Assembly: GCA_018806915.1 (NCBI GenBank)
Contig: JAGKQI010000045.1
Span: 1-64,000 of the forward strand
Length of the DNA stretch: 64,000 bases
Origin: Phytophthora colocasiae
Taxonomy: Eukaryota; Oomycota; Peronosporomycetes; Peronosporales; Peronosporaceae
Direction: 5' to 3'
Shown: positions 1-10,426 of the stretch, piece by piece
Layout of the letters: each line of letters starts with the position of its first letter
Position numbering within the stretch: position 1 is the first letter of the stretch
Position numbers and translations under genes: made by a program
The notes under the pieces: model-generated
Seen by the model: the letters and a program-made list of their open reading frames with translations, nothing else
Databases searched by the model: none
What the model was told of the DNA's origin: nothing

Positions 1-224
1 GCAGGTAATCCGGAAAATGGAGCATTCTCTGATTCGTTGCCTTCATCGCTTTTGGCGCCGAACTTTAAAGCAACTCTCAATGGCGGAAGTTGAGTGGCTG
101 GTTCAATAGCGCTTTCGAAGAAGGAGTTAGTAGACGTAGAGTAGCTCCGTAAATGTTGGCTATACATAGATGGGTGAGGTCGCTGGATGATTCGCGGGTC
201 GACACGCTCGCTGAAAGTTGCATG

Positions 225-1285
225 TCATTCCATTACCCTGAACACCATGATTTTTCTTGTGCGATTTTTGTCATACGTTTCTTGGACTTCTTGGATTGTA
301 GTAGGACTGTTTCTAACACTCTTGCTCCTCGAGTCCTCTGCGATGCCACGACAGGTCAGCCAGTGAGCATGGAAGTGCGAGACCTGTAACTTCTTTTGTC
401 GATTAGATTTCACAATCTCGATGATCTCATGCACACAGCGTCTTCCATTTGTGCGGCGGAAAGTGCCAATTACAGGGTGCGATCGATCTTTTCTTGGTAA
501 CAATTTCCACAGCCTGTTTCCACAAATTTGCGGACTTCGTTCAGAGCGTATCTGCTGATGAACATTACTATTGAGTACCGCTCGTCTTATTAAGATCTTG
601 AAATTCTCTGACATATCTCACTCGATATCTAAACTTGTGTTCTTTGATACAAGTTTGCCACCACTGCCTTAGTTTCTCCAAAAACAGTCAGCAAATTTCC
701 TTTAGACGACTCCAGCCGTATCTCTTGCACTTCAGTGTGTACGCCCGACTGGAGACGTGTCACGATAACCGAAATGCAAAGAATGTGCGAAGTCCAGCAG
801 CGCACTGACTTTTATCTTGCATTTCCACCAGTGAAGATCGGGGCTAGTCTACCAGGTTCTGGATTGCGATAATGAATTTCCATACCAACACTTTACAAAC
901 TCTTCTATCATTCGACAGATCGGCGACCAACATGAACAAATTCATAAATTCGCTGGTATGTGGTATTCTCGTACTTGCTCTTACGTCCAGGAGCAGGGTT
1001 CGGATTCTCAAGTTGGCCAAGAACTGTCCGGGTTTTGGCTTAGGAGCTGTTCGGTCCATATGCCACCGACAGACGAGCAGGGACATCAGGAAACATTTGA
1101 TCCAGCGCATTCATACAAGACTTGGTCGCGATCGGTAGAGGAAATAATTGATAACTTCGAAATATTGGTATGATTCAAGCATCTCTTTCCAACTGTTATA
1201 AAGCCCAGAAAGGAAATCTTCTTGCTTTTTCACCGGAGTAAAAACATTTGGGCCATTGGCAACACAGTGTTCATGTTGGTCATAG
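225..1285 (-). pseudogene. MULE transposase remnant, C-terminal half
   Basis: Read on the minus strand, this decayed reading frame continues the transposase fragment at 2675-3510 after the solo LTR between them. Recognisable pieces, in several frames, include a TDRD-like catalytic stretch near 1140, the CRWHM motif near 1050, an LHFG...TSPV stretch near 790 (family: HFG..TTS.VEG.H), and a tail with VIGTFRRTNG...CVHEI near 480-420 followed by HAHWL near 370. These are the landmarks of oomycete MULE/FAR1-like DDE transposases. Many stops and frameshifts make it non-functional. The end near 225 is approximate because similarity simply fades. I see nothing recognisable in 1-224. Confidence 0.72.
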
Positions 1286-2670
1286 TGTGGTGAAGCGCGA
1301 ATAAGAAATCCGAGAAAAGGCAAAGTCAGCCCTAAGAGAGTCGGATCAAGCGACAGGGGCCTCTGGCGAAGCACGATGTCAGTTGATGACCCCCGATTGC
1401 GCGAACGATGGCGCGGCGAATGGATCCCAGATCGATGTTCGTCTGGATCTCTGCCAACGATGAATGGATAGGCGTCTTGGTCAGAGTGAGACTAAGTGAT
1501 TGGAGGAACCCGTCGTGCGGTCCCGCGTGGCGGCTCAGGAATCAGGAGGAGAAAAGAGGCGCAGCTTGCCTGAAGGTGCGCATGAGAGAAGGAGATCAAG
1601 GCGGCAGAGGGTCGGGATCCGGTGCTTGATCTATGGTGGGCCGGCAGTGACAACATAACCGTGAGATGCTGCCGAGGGGACCTGATGGCAGTGTTAGTCC
1701 CCGCGTAGGGAGTGAGTGATCAAGTCTGGGAAGCTGCAAGACCTGGAATGCTCGACGACGCGAGGCACGCGAGATCAAGTATGAAGGCTGCTGATCGGGA
1801 TCATTGTTCAAGACGGTGGACCAAGATCGATGACCGAGATGGTTGATCGAGATCGGCTGATCGCCAGATCGGCAGATCCGAGATCTGCGATCAGGGTTAG
1901 AGTGAGATCAAGATCGAAGATCGGAAGGGCAGCTATGTAGCCGGATGTCAGGTAATCAGTACGGATAGCAGATGAGGATGGGGCTAGTAGACATAGGAAT
2001 AACGCGCCAAACAGAATCGAATTTGCTCTGGACATCACAGCAGTGCCTTACGTTCAAGACCGGATTTCTGGGGAATTACATTGGCCCCCCCGGCATCAAG
2101 AAGGTAAGGAGGAGAGAGATCTAAGCATAGAGGTTAGCGATTCTGGATAGCCATACATTGGCCAGTTTTACCCTATCTAGTGATCTATCCTTTACGATGC
2201 GAACTACAGGATACGGAAGGAATTGGCTGCTTGGCCTGACGATCTCGTCGACTCATCAACCCATCAAGACACCCCGCTATATGAAGCGGCAAGCATCGTA
2301 AAGGAAGGGATCAGATCCCCAACATTTTGGACCTTTGGAAGACCTGGATCGAAGACCGAGGTGACCGGATCAAAGGCTCGAGAACTCGCCTGTGACCCGG
2401 ATCAACCTCCGAGGTAGAGTGAAGTATTCCCACGCTATCTCACACCCCCTACGTCACCCAAGACATTCTTCTCAGTCCCCAAAGACATCTTCAGAAGTCA
2501 CCTGGAAGAGCGTAACCCGCCTACCGAGCGGGTACACAAGGTGAACACTACACGCAGCAAGATCACGGATCATCGGGGACCCCTCCGTTGAGTCGGTGTC
2601 ATGGGCGCAAGTGGCGATCGCGATCGGCCTCAACCTTGAGATTTTGGCCCATGAGTCCGCTCCACCCACA
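1286..2670 (+). mobile_element. Solo LTR of the element-2 Ty3/Gypsy family
   Basis: Starts TGTGGTGAAGCGCG and ends CCACCCACA. It aligns along its whole length with the LTRs at 38937-40308 and 51283-52666, with many scattered substitutions and small indels. It is flanked by the 4-bp direct repeat ATAG (1282-1285 and 2671-2674), so it is a true insertion reduced to one LTR by LTR-LTR recombination. It splits the MULE transposase relic. Its divergence from the two internal LTRs shows it is much older than element 2. It shares the family's dense GATC content. Confidence 0.93.
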
Positions 2671-2674
2671 ATAG

Positions 2675-3510
2675 CAATGATGTTCCCGAGCCCCATTAGT
2701 GCCCCAGTAGTGATCGGAAGTTATTAGTCTTGTATGTGCAATCCCATAACCATGACGTCAGAATTCCAAGCTGTAAAATTCCTTGATTTCTGCGTGTGAC
2801 CAAAACAAAGCCCGGAGTCTAGAGGTTGCTTTGTCTACATCAACCTTAAAAAAGTTGTGCTCTTCCAATTTCTTTAGCAGCAACTCAGTCGGTGTGTCGT
2901 CAGCCAGTGCCTCCCCGACGACTTGAATTTTTCTTGTTCGACACATCTTTCGCGATAATTGCTGTATCCGGATCAGCACTTCTAATTGTAGCAACAACCA
3001 CTTGAGGTGACACACCGACAGCTGTCTGAGCAGCAACTAAGTCTGTGTGAGACAAGTCCGACGACGTCAAACGTTCCATGTCACGACGGCGATGACCGGG
3101 GTGAAAGCTCGGGTCACGAGAGGCGGGGTGGTTGTGGATGTTGGATCCATTAAGATGGACTATTTTCCAACTTCCGGTCACATTGTTCGCATCGACCGCT
3201 TCAATACGAATCTTCATCTTGCACCCAATTTTGCTTGTTCCCCGTTGTGTACGAACTCGATCTTCCTCTCGGATGTGACGTGTGTTCTTGGTTTCCGTAG
3301 TGGTCGCATTGGAAATCACGTTGTCGAATTTCTTTTGCCTTGTTTTTTCTTGTTATGGGCCTTTGTCACGTCAATAACTTGGCGCCGATTCCACTCGTGA
3401 AGGGCAGTCTCTGCCTCTTCATAAGAGTCAAATACTTGTTCCGGAGGTGGCGGAATGATGTAGCTCGAGGTTGTTGGTGGAGGTGGTGCCAATGTTGGTG
3501 TTGAAGCCAT
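2675..3510 (-). pseudogene. MULE transposase remnant, N-terminal half
   Basis: ATG at 3510 opens a proline-rich leader, then SYEEAETALHEWNR, typical of the FAR1/MULE N-terminus. After a frameshift near 3320 come CKMKIRIEAVD and IHNHP, the zinc-finger-like DNA-binding block. After another frameshift near 2930 comes a stretch ending EIKEFYSLEF. The next residues (VMVM in a third frame near 2750) correspond to the first strand of the DDE domain. The gene is then interrupted by the solo LTR and resumes at 1285. At least three frameshifts are visible. Bases 3511-3924 hold only short imperfect repeats (for example two copies of GGCCAyGTGrGTTTC..AACC) that may be the transposon's own 5' end. Confidence 0.75.
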
Positions 3511-3924
3511 AATCAAATAATGAATGCACTTGAAAAGAGCAAAACTCAAAGGCAAATGTAGGTTTCACGCCTTGTTTTACAGGCCACGTGAGTTTCATAA
3601 CCAAATATTGAAAAGGAGGCCATGTGGGTTTCGTAACCGAATACTGAAAAGTAGCAAAACATCTCATGAGTATGCGATGCAGCATACATTTAACTAATGG
3701 ATCCATAATAAACACCAAAGTACTCTTAGAATAACCACTACTCATTGAATAACCGCTAGAATATTCACTAGAATAACCGCTATGAGGTAATTAATTCATT
3801 TGCAATAAAATAAAAATTTGAGTTGACTATTTTTATTTTGGTCAACACATATGATTTTTTGGTACCTCGAGCTCCGTAGATTTTCCCCTTGTCACGGATG
3901 CCTTTGCTAGCGCGAAGGTCGACT

Positions 3925-4449
3925 TACCGTAATATCGGTGTCAAGTGTCACCCCCTGGTGCCAACAAATCCAATGATAGGGATAAACTCAAGGTGCAGTG
4001 TAACCCGCCGCAGCTGTTTGCAAGTCGTACAACGATGCAACTTCCAACTCCAGCATTGTATTGTACTCTGCAGAAGTGAAGACACCGGTAGTTTATTACT
4101 AGGAATATTAAAGCTACCAGAGATAGAAAATAGGACATGGTAATAACGACGCGCATGCTGCAGGTTTCATACATGCAAAGCGCAGCAGCCTTGAATGCAA
4201 AAGTCTCAGACTTTAGCCTTGGTTTCCAACCGTCTCCTCACCACCATTTCACCCCTGTTCGGTGAACAGTGTTCACTTCTCTGCTCTTCGGTTGTTCGGA
4301 CTATGCGACTGGCTTCAAAAATACTGAGGGGTGACACTTGACAAAGCGGAGCAAATCCTACTTGGCTGTTGCGCTATCAGGTCTGTGATTGGCTAGAATA
4401 GGGGGGTGACAGTTAACAAAAGCGGACACTTGACACCGATATTACGGTA
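3925..4449. mobile_element. MITE-like element with 25-bp terminal inverted repeats
   Basis: The ends are perfect 25-bp inverted repeats, TACCGTAATATCGGTGTCAA... at 3925-3949 and its complement at 4425-4449. If the outer TA is the target duplication, this is a Tc1/mariner-style non-autonomous element; if not, the terminal inverted repeat is simply 25 bp with no visible duplication. GGGGTGACACTTGACA-like copies recur inside (about 4325 and 4406-4436). No transposase coding is visible. It ends 197 bp upstream of the first GT start codon, so it is probably part of that gene's upstream region. Confidence 0.8.
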
Positions 4450-4645
4450 CGGTCCTGCCCAGCGTGGTCGTCATGCTTTCAGCTGGTCAGGCTGCCGAAC
4501 AGATTGGCAGGCGATGGAGAAAATCCACAAGGGAATAGCACCGGCTTCGTCGTGAGTGGCCCTAACTGGCCGTGGTGTCACTGCGGAGGGACGTGAACAT
4601 GATTCGATCTCACTTGAGATTTTCGATTGTCAAGACTCAAGCACC

Positions 4646-6394
4646 ATGCCGACAGCGCTGCACGTACATGTACCAGTGCGCAACAATCAGCCACCACACG
4701 AAACAGAACCGCTCATTGAAGCACCAACAAATCCCATCCTGATGCTGTCCGAGCCGGTCGTACGATGTTGGAAGCGGTGGCCACGGGTTGTCCTCATGGC
4801 GGCCGCGTTCGTGTACGTGTTGATTCTGATCATCTGGGCCTCTCACAACTCGGACAAAACCATCGACAGCCCCCAGAAAGTCTCGGTGGTACAAGAGTCT
4901 ACAGTGCCCGTGAATCCTTTTCCTTCAGGCGAAGTCAAGTCTCGACGTCTGCAATGCGTTGCTTGGCGTGCAACTGGTAAATGCAGACCTAATGGTCCAC
5001 GTGAACCAGAGAACGACAAGACTTGCTCGGAAATAATTGGCGGTGGTGTATCAGGATATTGCGAAGTTGAAGATGTTGATACAGGCGAGAGATTCAAAGT
5101 TATGCGGCGACACTGTAGCAGTTTGAAGGGAAACGTCAAATTTCGTTGCGCAGACGCCCCAGGTTTTGTTAAGTATCGCGTGGAAGGGCATGACGCAGTG
5201 CAGAAAGCTCTCGTTCCTGGATTCTCCTTGCCACATGTAGAAAACGATGGACATCGTCCTAATGATGGTATCGTTATGGTTGTTTACCCGAAACTACTCG
5301 CTAGTGCGTACGCTACTATCCGCGTCCTTCGTGAGGTGTTAAAGTGCCGATTACCGATCGAAATCTGGTTCCATGTTGACGAAATTGGGAGTGACTACCA
5401 GTTGTTAGCGCCATTGCAACAGCTCTCCATCTTCGTTGGTGACGTGTCGTTCCACCCGATATACAACCCTCGTGCCAAGGGATTCCTGTCCAAGGTATTC
5501 GCCATTTACAACAGCTTCTTCGATCGGGTTTTGTTCCTGGATGCAGACAATGTCCCCGTTCGTGATCCGACCTTCCTATTCACGACTCCCGAGTTCGAAG
5601 CTAATGGTGCTGTATTCTGGCCGGATTTCTGGCATCCTCATCGCACGCTCTTCAACCTGCACGCTCAATCCATGCTCTGGGAGCTGCTAGACACTCAGTT
5701 CGTGAACATGTTTGAACAAGAAAGCGGTCAACTCTTACTAGACCGAACTCGACACGCTGCTCCGCTTGAGCTCGTGTACTTTTACTCCTTCCACGAACCG
5801 AACTTCATCGAGAAGCTGGAAGTTGTGTACGGGGATAAAGATCTGTTCCGGCTAGCGTGGATGAAGCTAAAAACTTCGTTCCATATGATTGAAGCGCTTC
5901 CTGCGATGGCAGGGAGGGCGATCAACGGCTCATTCTGCGGTATGACGATGGTGCAGCACGATGCTCAAGGTGAAGTTTTGTTCTTGCACCGTAATCAACA
6001 CAAGTTGACAGGCGAACGAGACGAAAAGATGGAGAAGGCAGCGCTGAATAATACTGTGGTCTCACCGGAGGAAGCTCTTGGAGCTCCAAACCCGGACGGA
6101 TATCCTGATCCGGTGATCTGGACGCATTTGCTGTCGTTCCGTAAGGAAGCCAACCGGAAATTCTACACTATCGACGCTTACCGTGCTGCTCCTCAGTTCC
6201 CACAGTGGCAACCGTGCTACGGTCGTCGGTATACGGACAAGCAAAATATGTTTGAGTTGCAAGAGTTCTCCAACTTCAGTTTTGCTGGAATCGAGACGGA
6301 TATTCGTCACTTCGCAATGGAGGCTGCACGACTTCGACATGCTCAGGAGATTGCATGGGCTGGGGCGTACCCAAGCAACACTACCAGTGTTTAA
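4646..6394 (+). CDS. Type II membrane glycosyltransferase, MNN1/GT71-like
   Basis: A 582-residue protein and the clearest example of the family here. Order: cytosolic tail 1-46, one membrane anchor about 47-65, a stem, then a six-Cys module (CVAWRATGKC..GPR..DKTC..GYCEVED..MRRHC..RCADA). The catalytic domain follows: IVMVVYP, LPIEIW, VLFLDADN with Asp299/Asp301 as the metal-binding DxD, FWPDFWHP, MFEQESGQLL, GDKDLFRLAW, CGMTMVQHD and FLHRN..KLTG. The likely role is sugar transfer from a nucleotide-mannose donor in the Golgi lumen; donor and linkage are inferred from family likeness only. ATG 4646 (context caccATGc) is used because the frame upstream to 4556 has no ATG. No intron. Its stop lies 43 bp from that of the convergent neighbour. 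Confidence 0.9.
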   Translation: MPTALHVHVPVRNNQPPHETEPLIEAPTNPILMLSEPVVRCWKRWPRVVLMAAAFVYVLILIIWASHNSDKTIDSPQKVSVVQESTVPVNPFPSGEVKSRRLQCVAWRATGKCRPNGPREPENDKTCSEIIGGGVSGYCEVEDVDTGERFKVMRRHCSSLKGNVKFRCADAPGFVKYRVEGHDAVQKALVPGFSLPHVENDGHRPNDGIVMVVYPKLLASAYATIRVLREVLKCRLPIEIWFHVDEIGSDYQLLAPLQQLSIFVGDVSFHPIYNPRAKGFLSKVFAIYNSFFDRVLFLDADNVPVRDPTFLFTTPEFEANGAVFWPDFWHPHRTLFNLHAQSMLWELLDTQFVNMFEQESGQLLLDRTRHAAPLELVYFYSFHEPNFIEKLEVVYGDKDLFRLAWMKLKTSFHMIEALPAMAGRAINGSFCGMTMVQHDAQGEVLFLHRNQHKLTGERDEKMEKAALNNTVVSPEEALGAPNPDGYPDPVIWTHLLSFRKEANRKFYTIDAYRAAPQFPQWQPCYGRRYTDKQNMFELQEFSNFSFAGIETDIRHFAMEAARLRHAQEIAWAGAYPSNTTSV

Positions 6395-6437
6395 ACAAGC
6401 ATATAATTTAGATCTGTAGTATTTTACATGTGCACAT

Positions 6438-8252
6438 CTATTTGTCCTTGACATATTTCGCTAGCTGTTGAGCTCCTTCCATTGCAAAGCGTCGTAAATG
6501 AGTCTCCAGTCCCGCAAAGCCAAGATCAGCGATTTTCTGGGCGTAGAAGTGCTCGTTGTCGCTGATATTGCGCTGCCCGTAGCATCGCTGCCATTCGGGG
6601 AAGTCCGGCTCAGCACTGTACGACCGAATTCGGTAATCCACGCGCTGTGATGAATTTCGGAATGTCCACAAGTGAGTCCACATAGCTGGATCAGGTAGAT
6701 TATCTGCTTCAGGCGGTTCCAGTGTCGGTGGTGGTGTCCGCATTAATTCTTCTAGCTCGGCTTGCACTTGCTCATCAGTGATCTTAGCTGGGAGATCTTG
6801 GTCTAACAGTTTCAAGCGGGCTTGTTTCCGTGCTTCGACTTCGTAGTTGATCTCCTGGCGCTTCACTTGTCCAGTTAATTTGTTGGAGTTGCGGTGGAGG
6901 AAGAGAACATTTCCCTTTGTATCATGCTGCACCATTGTCATCCCGCAAAAAGACTCATTCACAACTTTACCAGCAACAGCGGGTGGGGTCTGGACCATGA
7001 AGAAAGGCACGTTTAACTTGATCCACGCATACCGAAAGAGATCCTTGTCACCGTACACGAGTTTGAGTCGTTCAAAATGATTTGGACTGTGGAAAGTGTA
7101 AAAGTTTAAGAGTTCCATGGTCGCTGTCTGTCGGTGGCGGTCAATTAGCACTTGCCCACTCTCCTGTTCGAACATGTTGACGTATTTCATGTCCAGTAAC
7201 TTCCACAGCAATGAGTCTGCCATGATGTGGAAAATAGTGTACTGAGGATGCCAGAAATCCGGCCAGAAGACCGCCCCCGTCCTCTCAAACTCCTCTGACT
7301 CAAACAAGAACGTAGGATCTCTCACAGGCACATTATCCGCATCCAGAAACAACACTTGATCAAATGCGCTGTTGTAAATCGCATGTATCTTTGCCGCAAA
7401 GCGGAGTGCTCGTTTATCCAAAATCTCTCGAAATGTAATCCCACCTTCTGCTTCCATCCCCGCGAGTTCTTTTAGCGGTTCTAGAGCTCCAGGTACCCTC
7501 TGCAATTCATCCGTACGGTACCAAATCTCAATCGCTAATTGACATTTCAACACCTCCCTTAACATCCGAACCGAAGCGTAAGCACTCGCCAATAGACTCG
7601 GGTACACCACCATAACAATGCCTCTTGTCCGTTCCCCACCTTCTATCACATTAGGTAGGTTGAATCTCGGCGCAATAGCTTTTTCCACCACTCGACGTCC
7701 TTTAACGTGGAAATTCACGAAATCCGGTGCATCAGAGCAGAAGAACTTGGCTCCTTTCTTCACAGTGCTACACCCACGTTGCATCACCCGATACCTCTCC
7801 CCCGTAGTGGCATCTTCTATCTCACAATACCCCGAAGCTCGGTCGTCGACGTGTTGGTTGCACGGTTTATCGTTAGCCAAGTCACGCGGTCCATCTGCGT
7901 TGCATCCTGTTGTAGCTCTCCACCCAATGCACCGGAACTCCCGTTCTACGGTAGCTCCGCCCGGTAGATTCTTAACAGACAGAGCGTGAGCCTCAGCTTC
8001 CAGTTCCTCTGGCGTTGCAGCGTGTTTTCCGTTGGTGAATAAATGCACAATGGATAAGGGAAGACTGTCGGTAGAGTTCTCGTGGACACTACTCACAACC
8101 CACGCCAGTATTGCAACCGAGTAGAGTAAACTACCAACGAGCATTAAACGCAGGATACCAGGTCGGCATTTCGGCGGTGTGGGGGACAACTTGGCATAGG
8201 AGTCTGCCATCGGCGTCGAGATGTCGAATGACGCTGAGACTGAGCATCGCAT
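6438..8252 (-). CDS. Type II membrane glycosyltransferase, MNN1/GT71-like
   Basis: A 604-residue member with the same architecture as the gene at 4646. Membrane anchor about 33-53, all six module cysteines present (CIGWRATTGC...DKPC...GYCEIED...QRGC...FFC), DxD at Asp304 in VLFLDADN, and the EQESGQ, GDKDLFR and CGMTMVQHD blocks intact. Relative to the gene at 4646 it has an insertion of about 30 residues after the KLTG block, rich in Lys/Glu/Arg, seen also at 22719 and 26681; these three form a subgroup. The start is an ATG at 8252; a second in-frame ATG 14 codons later is equally possible. Apparently intact and convergent with its left neighbour. Confidence 0.9.
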   Translation of the reverse strand: MRCSVSASFDISTPMADSYAKLSPTPPKCRPGILRLMLVGSLLYSVAILAWVVSSVHENSTDSLPLSIVHLFTNGKHAATPEELEAEAHALSVKNLPGGATVEREFRCIGWRATTGCNADGPRDLANDKPCNQHVDDRASGYCEIEDATTGERYRVMQRGCSTVKKGAKFFCSDAPDFVNFHVKGRRVVEKAIAPRFNLPNVIEGGERTRGIVMVVYPSLLASAYASVRMLREVLKCQLAIEIWYRTDELQRVPGALEPLKELAGMEAEGGITFREILDKRALRFAAKIHAIYNSAFDQVLFLDADNVPVRDPTFLFESEEFERTGAVFWPDFWHPQYTIFHIMADSLLWKLLDMKYVNMFEQESGQVLIDRHRQTATMELLNFYTFHSPNHFERLKLVYGDKDLFRYAWIKLNVPFFMVQTPPAVAGKVVNESFCGMTMVQHDTKGNVLFLHRNSNKLTGQVKRQEINYEVEARKQARLKLLDQDLPAKITDEQVQAELEELMRTPPPTLEPPEADNLPDPAMWTHLWTFRNSSQRVDYRIRSYSAEPDFPEWQRCYGQRNISDNEHFYAQKIADLGFAGLETHLRRFAMEGAQQLAKYVKDK

Positions 8253-8419
8253 CTACATTTGTTGAGTTGTTGTTGATTGGTCGAAGCTTATCCTATAATG
8301 TCTCACGAATCAAGCCAATAAAATGGATGCACTTAGTGTATGTCAACCTACAATGTTTGGTAGAGACAACCTCGTACTACCTGTGTAATATATCCGAAGC
8401 TCCTCGCTAACTATGTGAC

Positions 8420-9163
8420 GTGCTGCATTGCCGCCTTCCAACTGAAATTTGGTTCCATGTTGACGAAATTGGAGACGACTTGGATCTGTTAGCTCCATTG
8501 CAGAAGCTAGCCATCTACGTCGGAGAAATAGCATTCCACCCGATCTACAACCAGCGCGCAAAGGGGTTCCTATCGAAAGTATTCGCTATCTACAACAGTC
8601 ACTTCGACCGCCTTGATGCGGATAACGTCCCTGTTCGTGACCCCACTTTTCTCTTCTCGACGATGGAATTTGAAGCAAACGGTGCCATATTCTGGCCGGA
8701 TTTCTGGCATCCTCGACAAAAGCTATTCAATTGGCACGCTCGGTCAATGGTGTGGGGGCTGTTGGATCTCCCATTCGTGAACATGTTCGAGCAGGAAAAT
8801 GGGCAGTTGATGATAGATCGCTCTCGACATACTGCATCATGGAACTTGTCTACGTGCACACATTTCACAAGCCAAATCTCTTCGAGAAGTTGAATCTCGT
8901 CTATGGAGATAAATAAGGACCTTTTCCGCTTAGCATGGCTTAAGCTTAAAGAAACGTGGCAGGTAAGGATGCCAATGGGTATTTCTGTGGCATGACGATT
9001 GTCCAGCACGACGCGAATGGTGACGTGCTGTTGCAATCAGCACAAACTCACTGGTGAACCAAATGTACGAATGGCTAACGCTGAGGTGATCCCATCTCTA
9101 GAGGATGAAGATGGTGGCGAATTACCCGACTACTACCGGTACCCGGATCCAATTATCTGGACA
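8420..9163 (+). pseudogene. Glycosyltransferase pseudogene, catalytic middle segment
   Basis: Begins abruptly at LHCRLPTEIWFHVDEIG and is closest to the gene at 4646 (shared FHVDEIG, FHPIYN, FDR). It has no N-terminus; a stop lies in frame at 8408. The sequence before DADN reads FDRLDADN, so the three residues VLF (9 bp) are missing. A frameshift follows near 8850 (LVYVHTFHKPN resumes in another frame), then a stop after VYGDK. The segment ends near 9163 at YPDPIIWT. The next part of the protein lies immediately to the right but on the opposite strand. Confidence 0.88.
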
Positions 9164-9167
9164 GTAC

Positions 9168-9352
9168 CTTAGGTCGGACTCGATGCCAGCGAATGTCTGC
9201 TTCGAGAAGGTTTGCAACTCGAAAAACGGGAGGTTGTCGATGTATCTGCGGCCGTAGCATGGTTGCCACTGCGGAATTTCTGGTGAAGCTCGATAGGCGT
9301 CGATCCAGTACAGTGCAGTGCTAGCGTTCTTGCTGAACGACAAGAGGTGCCA
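9168..9352 (-). pseudogene. Glycosyltransferase pseudogene, inverted C-terminal segment
   Basis: On the minus strand this reads HLLSFSKN...IDAYRASPEIPQWQPCYGRRY...FAGIESDLR. That is exactly the part expected after the PIIWT that ends the plus-strand segment at 9163, and it is very close to the C-terminus of the gene at 4646. The protein is therefore inverted at a breakpoint between 9163 and 9168. Too short and broken to make an enzyme. Confidence 0.85.
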
Positions 9353-9429
9353 AGAGTTCGTGTCTTTGCATGGACATGATCACGGAAACCTGCGAAGTAA
9401 GGAGCTTCCGAACAGCGGAAAAATGACTT

Positions 9430-9736
9430 ACGCTGTAAGCTGCTGCAGTGTGCGCATTACTTGAAACGTCTCACCCGAATTCATCCTCGAGCTCATAGTA
9501 CCCACATGTTCCTCCAGTTATAACATCGTTGCAGCTTTTGTCCTTCTGCGGTTCACGCTCTCCATCAGGAGTGTAGCTCGCCAGCCAACACACCGTAATT
9601 GACGAGGTGGCGCGGCTATGGGCAACAGTCTTGAGTTGTTGCTGTCAAGTAACACGTCGTCAATCTCCACCGCCGCATGAGCATTGACAGCCAGGAGTAT
9701 CCAAGTGAAGAAGACTGTGAGGTACAGATAAACCAT
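9430..9736 (-). pseudogene. Glycosyltransferase pseudogene, N-terminal segment
   Basis: Minus-strand ATG at 9736 gives a hydrophobic anchor (MVYLYLTVFFTWILLAV), then QLRCVGWRAT. After a frameshift near 9565 comes PDGEREPQKDKSC, and later GYYELED, where the usual GYC cysteine has become Tyr. A further frameshift precedes GETFQVMR, then stops. It is fused on the minus strand directly to the C-terminal piece at 9352-9168; the catalytic middle lies further left in the opposite orientation. The 690 bp from 9737 to 10426 hold no recognisable gene, only an ACATGTAC/GTACATGT hairpin at 10151-10174. Confidence 0.82.
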
Positions 9737-10426
9737 GTTTGAATTGGTAGATACCAGAATGGCGGCACGCTGACATGATCCAGGTGAAGGATCCTTCCTA
9801 TCCGCGAACAAAAAGGCACAACACTGCTTGGATGTTGAGACGGTGCACTTTAACTCTGTCTGAAATTCGGACACCGAATCGACTTTGCCGTACTGGAGTG
9901 CTTCATCGTCATCCGATGGCAACAGGAATCCCAGTAACGCCTTGTCACGAGACGACCATGAAGCTTCATATACCGATTATTTTTTCTCTCGAGGAGGAGA
10001 CAGAGGAGAAAATTGAAGACGGTGAGGTCTGAAACCTGCTTGCCTACACACTGTAAACTCCACACCACACCTATGGATGCGTGTACTGGTACCTGAGCTC
10101 AGAGAACGGAACGAAAGCTTTGACCATCAGATAGAAGCACAGGGCCATCTACATGTACAAACTTCTGTACATGTGCATGTAGAGGAGGCTTGGCGTCGTC
10201 CACGGAATAGATCAATACAAACTGGCCCGCAAATAAATGAACCAAAACTGCTGTCCACACAGGAGATCCTCCCGGCATTCCCGTTTCAAATGCCCGATCT
10301 CGCTTACTTATCCCGGCGAATGTTTTGATGCGAGCATGAGCTCTGTTGTTCAGTGCCTGGTCACACGCTGCCAGCGCATCCAGTTTCACAGATCAAACTT
10401 CTCCTCAGACTTCTCCCGTCAAACCG

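Noticed and set aside
872..1138. Plus-strand frame of 88 codons near the left edge
   Set aside because: The minus strand of the same bases has MULE transposase landmarks (CRWHM), so the plus-strand frame is a shadow.
4556..4645. Upstream non-ATG extension of the first GT gene (and similar ones at 10346, 19539, 22637, 63076)
   Set aside because: The frames are open but start with GTG or TTG; in a eukaryote the next in-frame ATG, just before the membrane anchor, is the better start.
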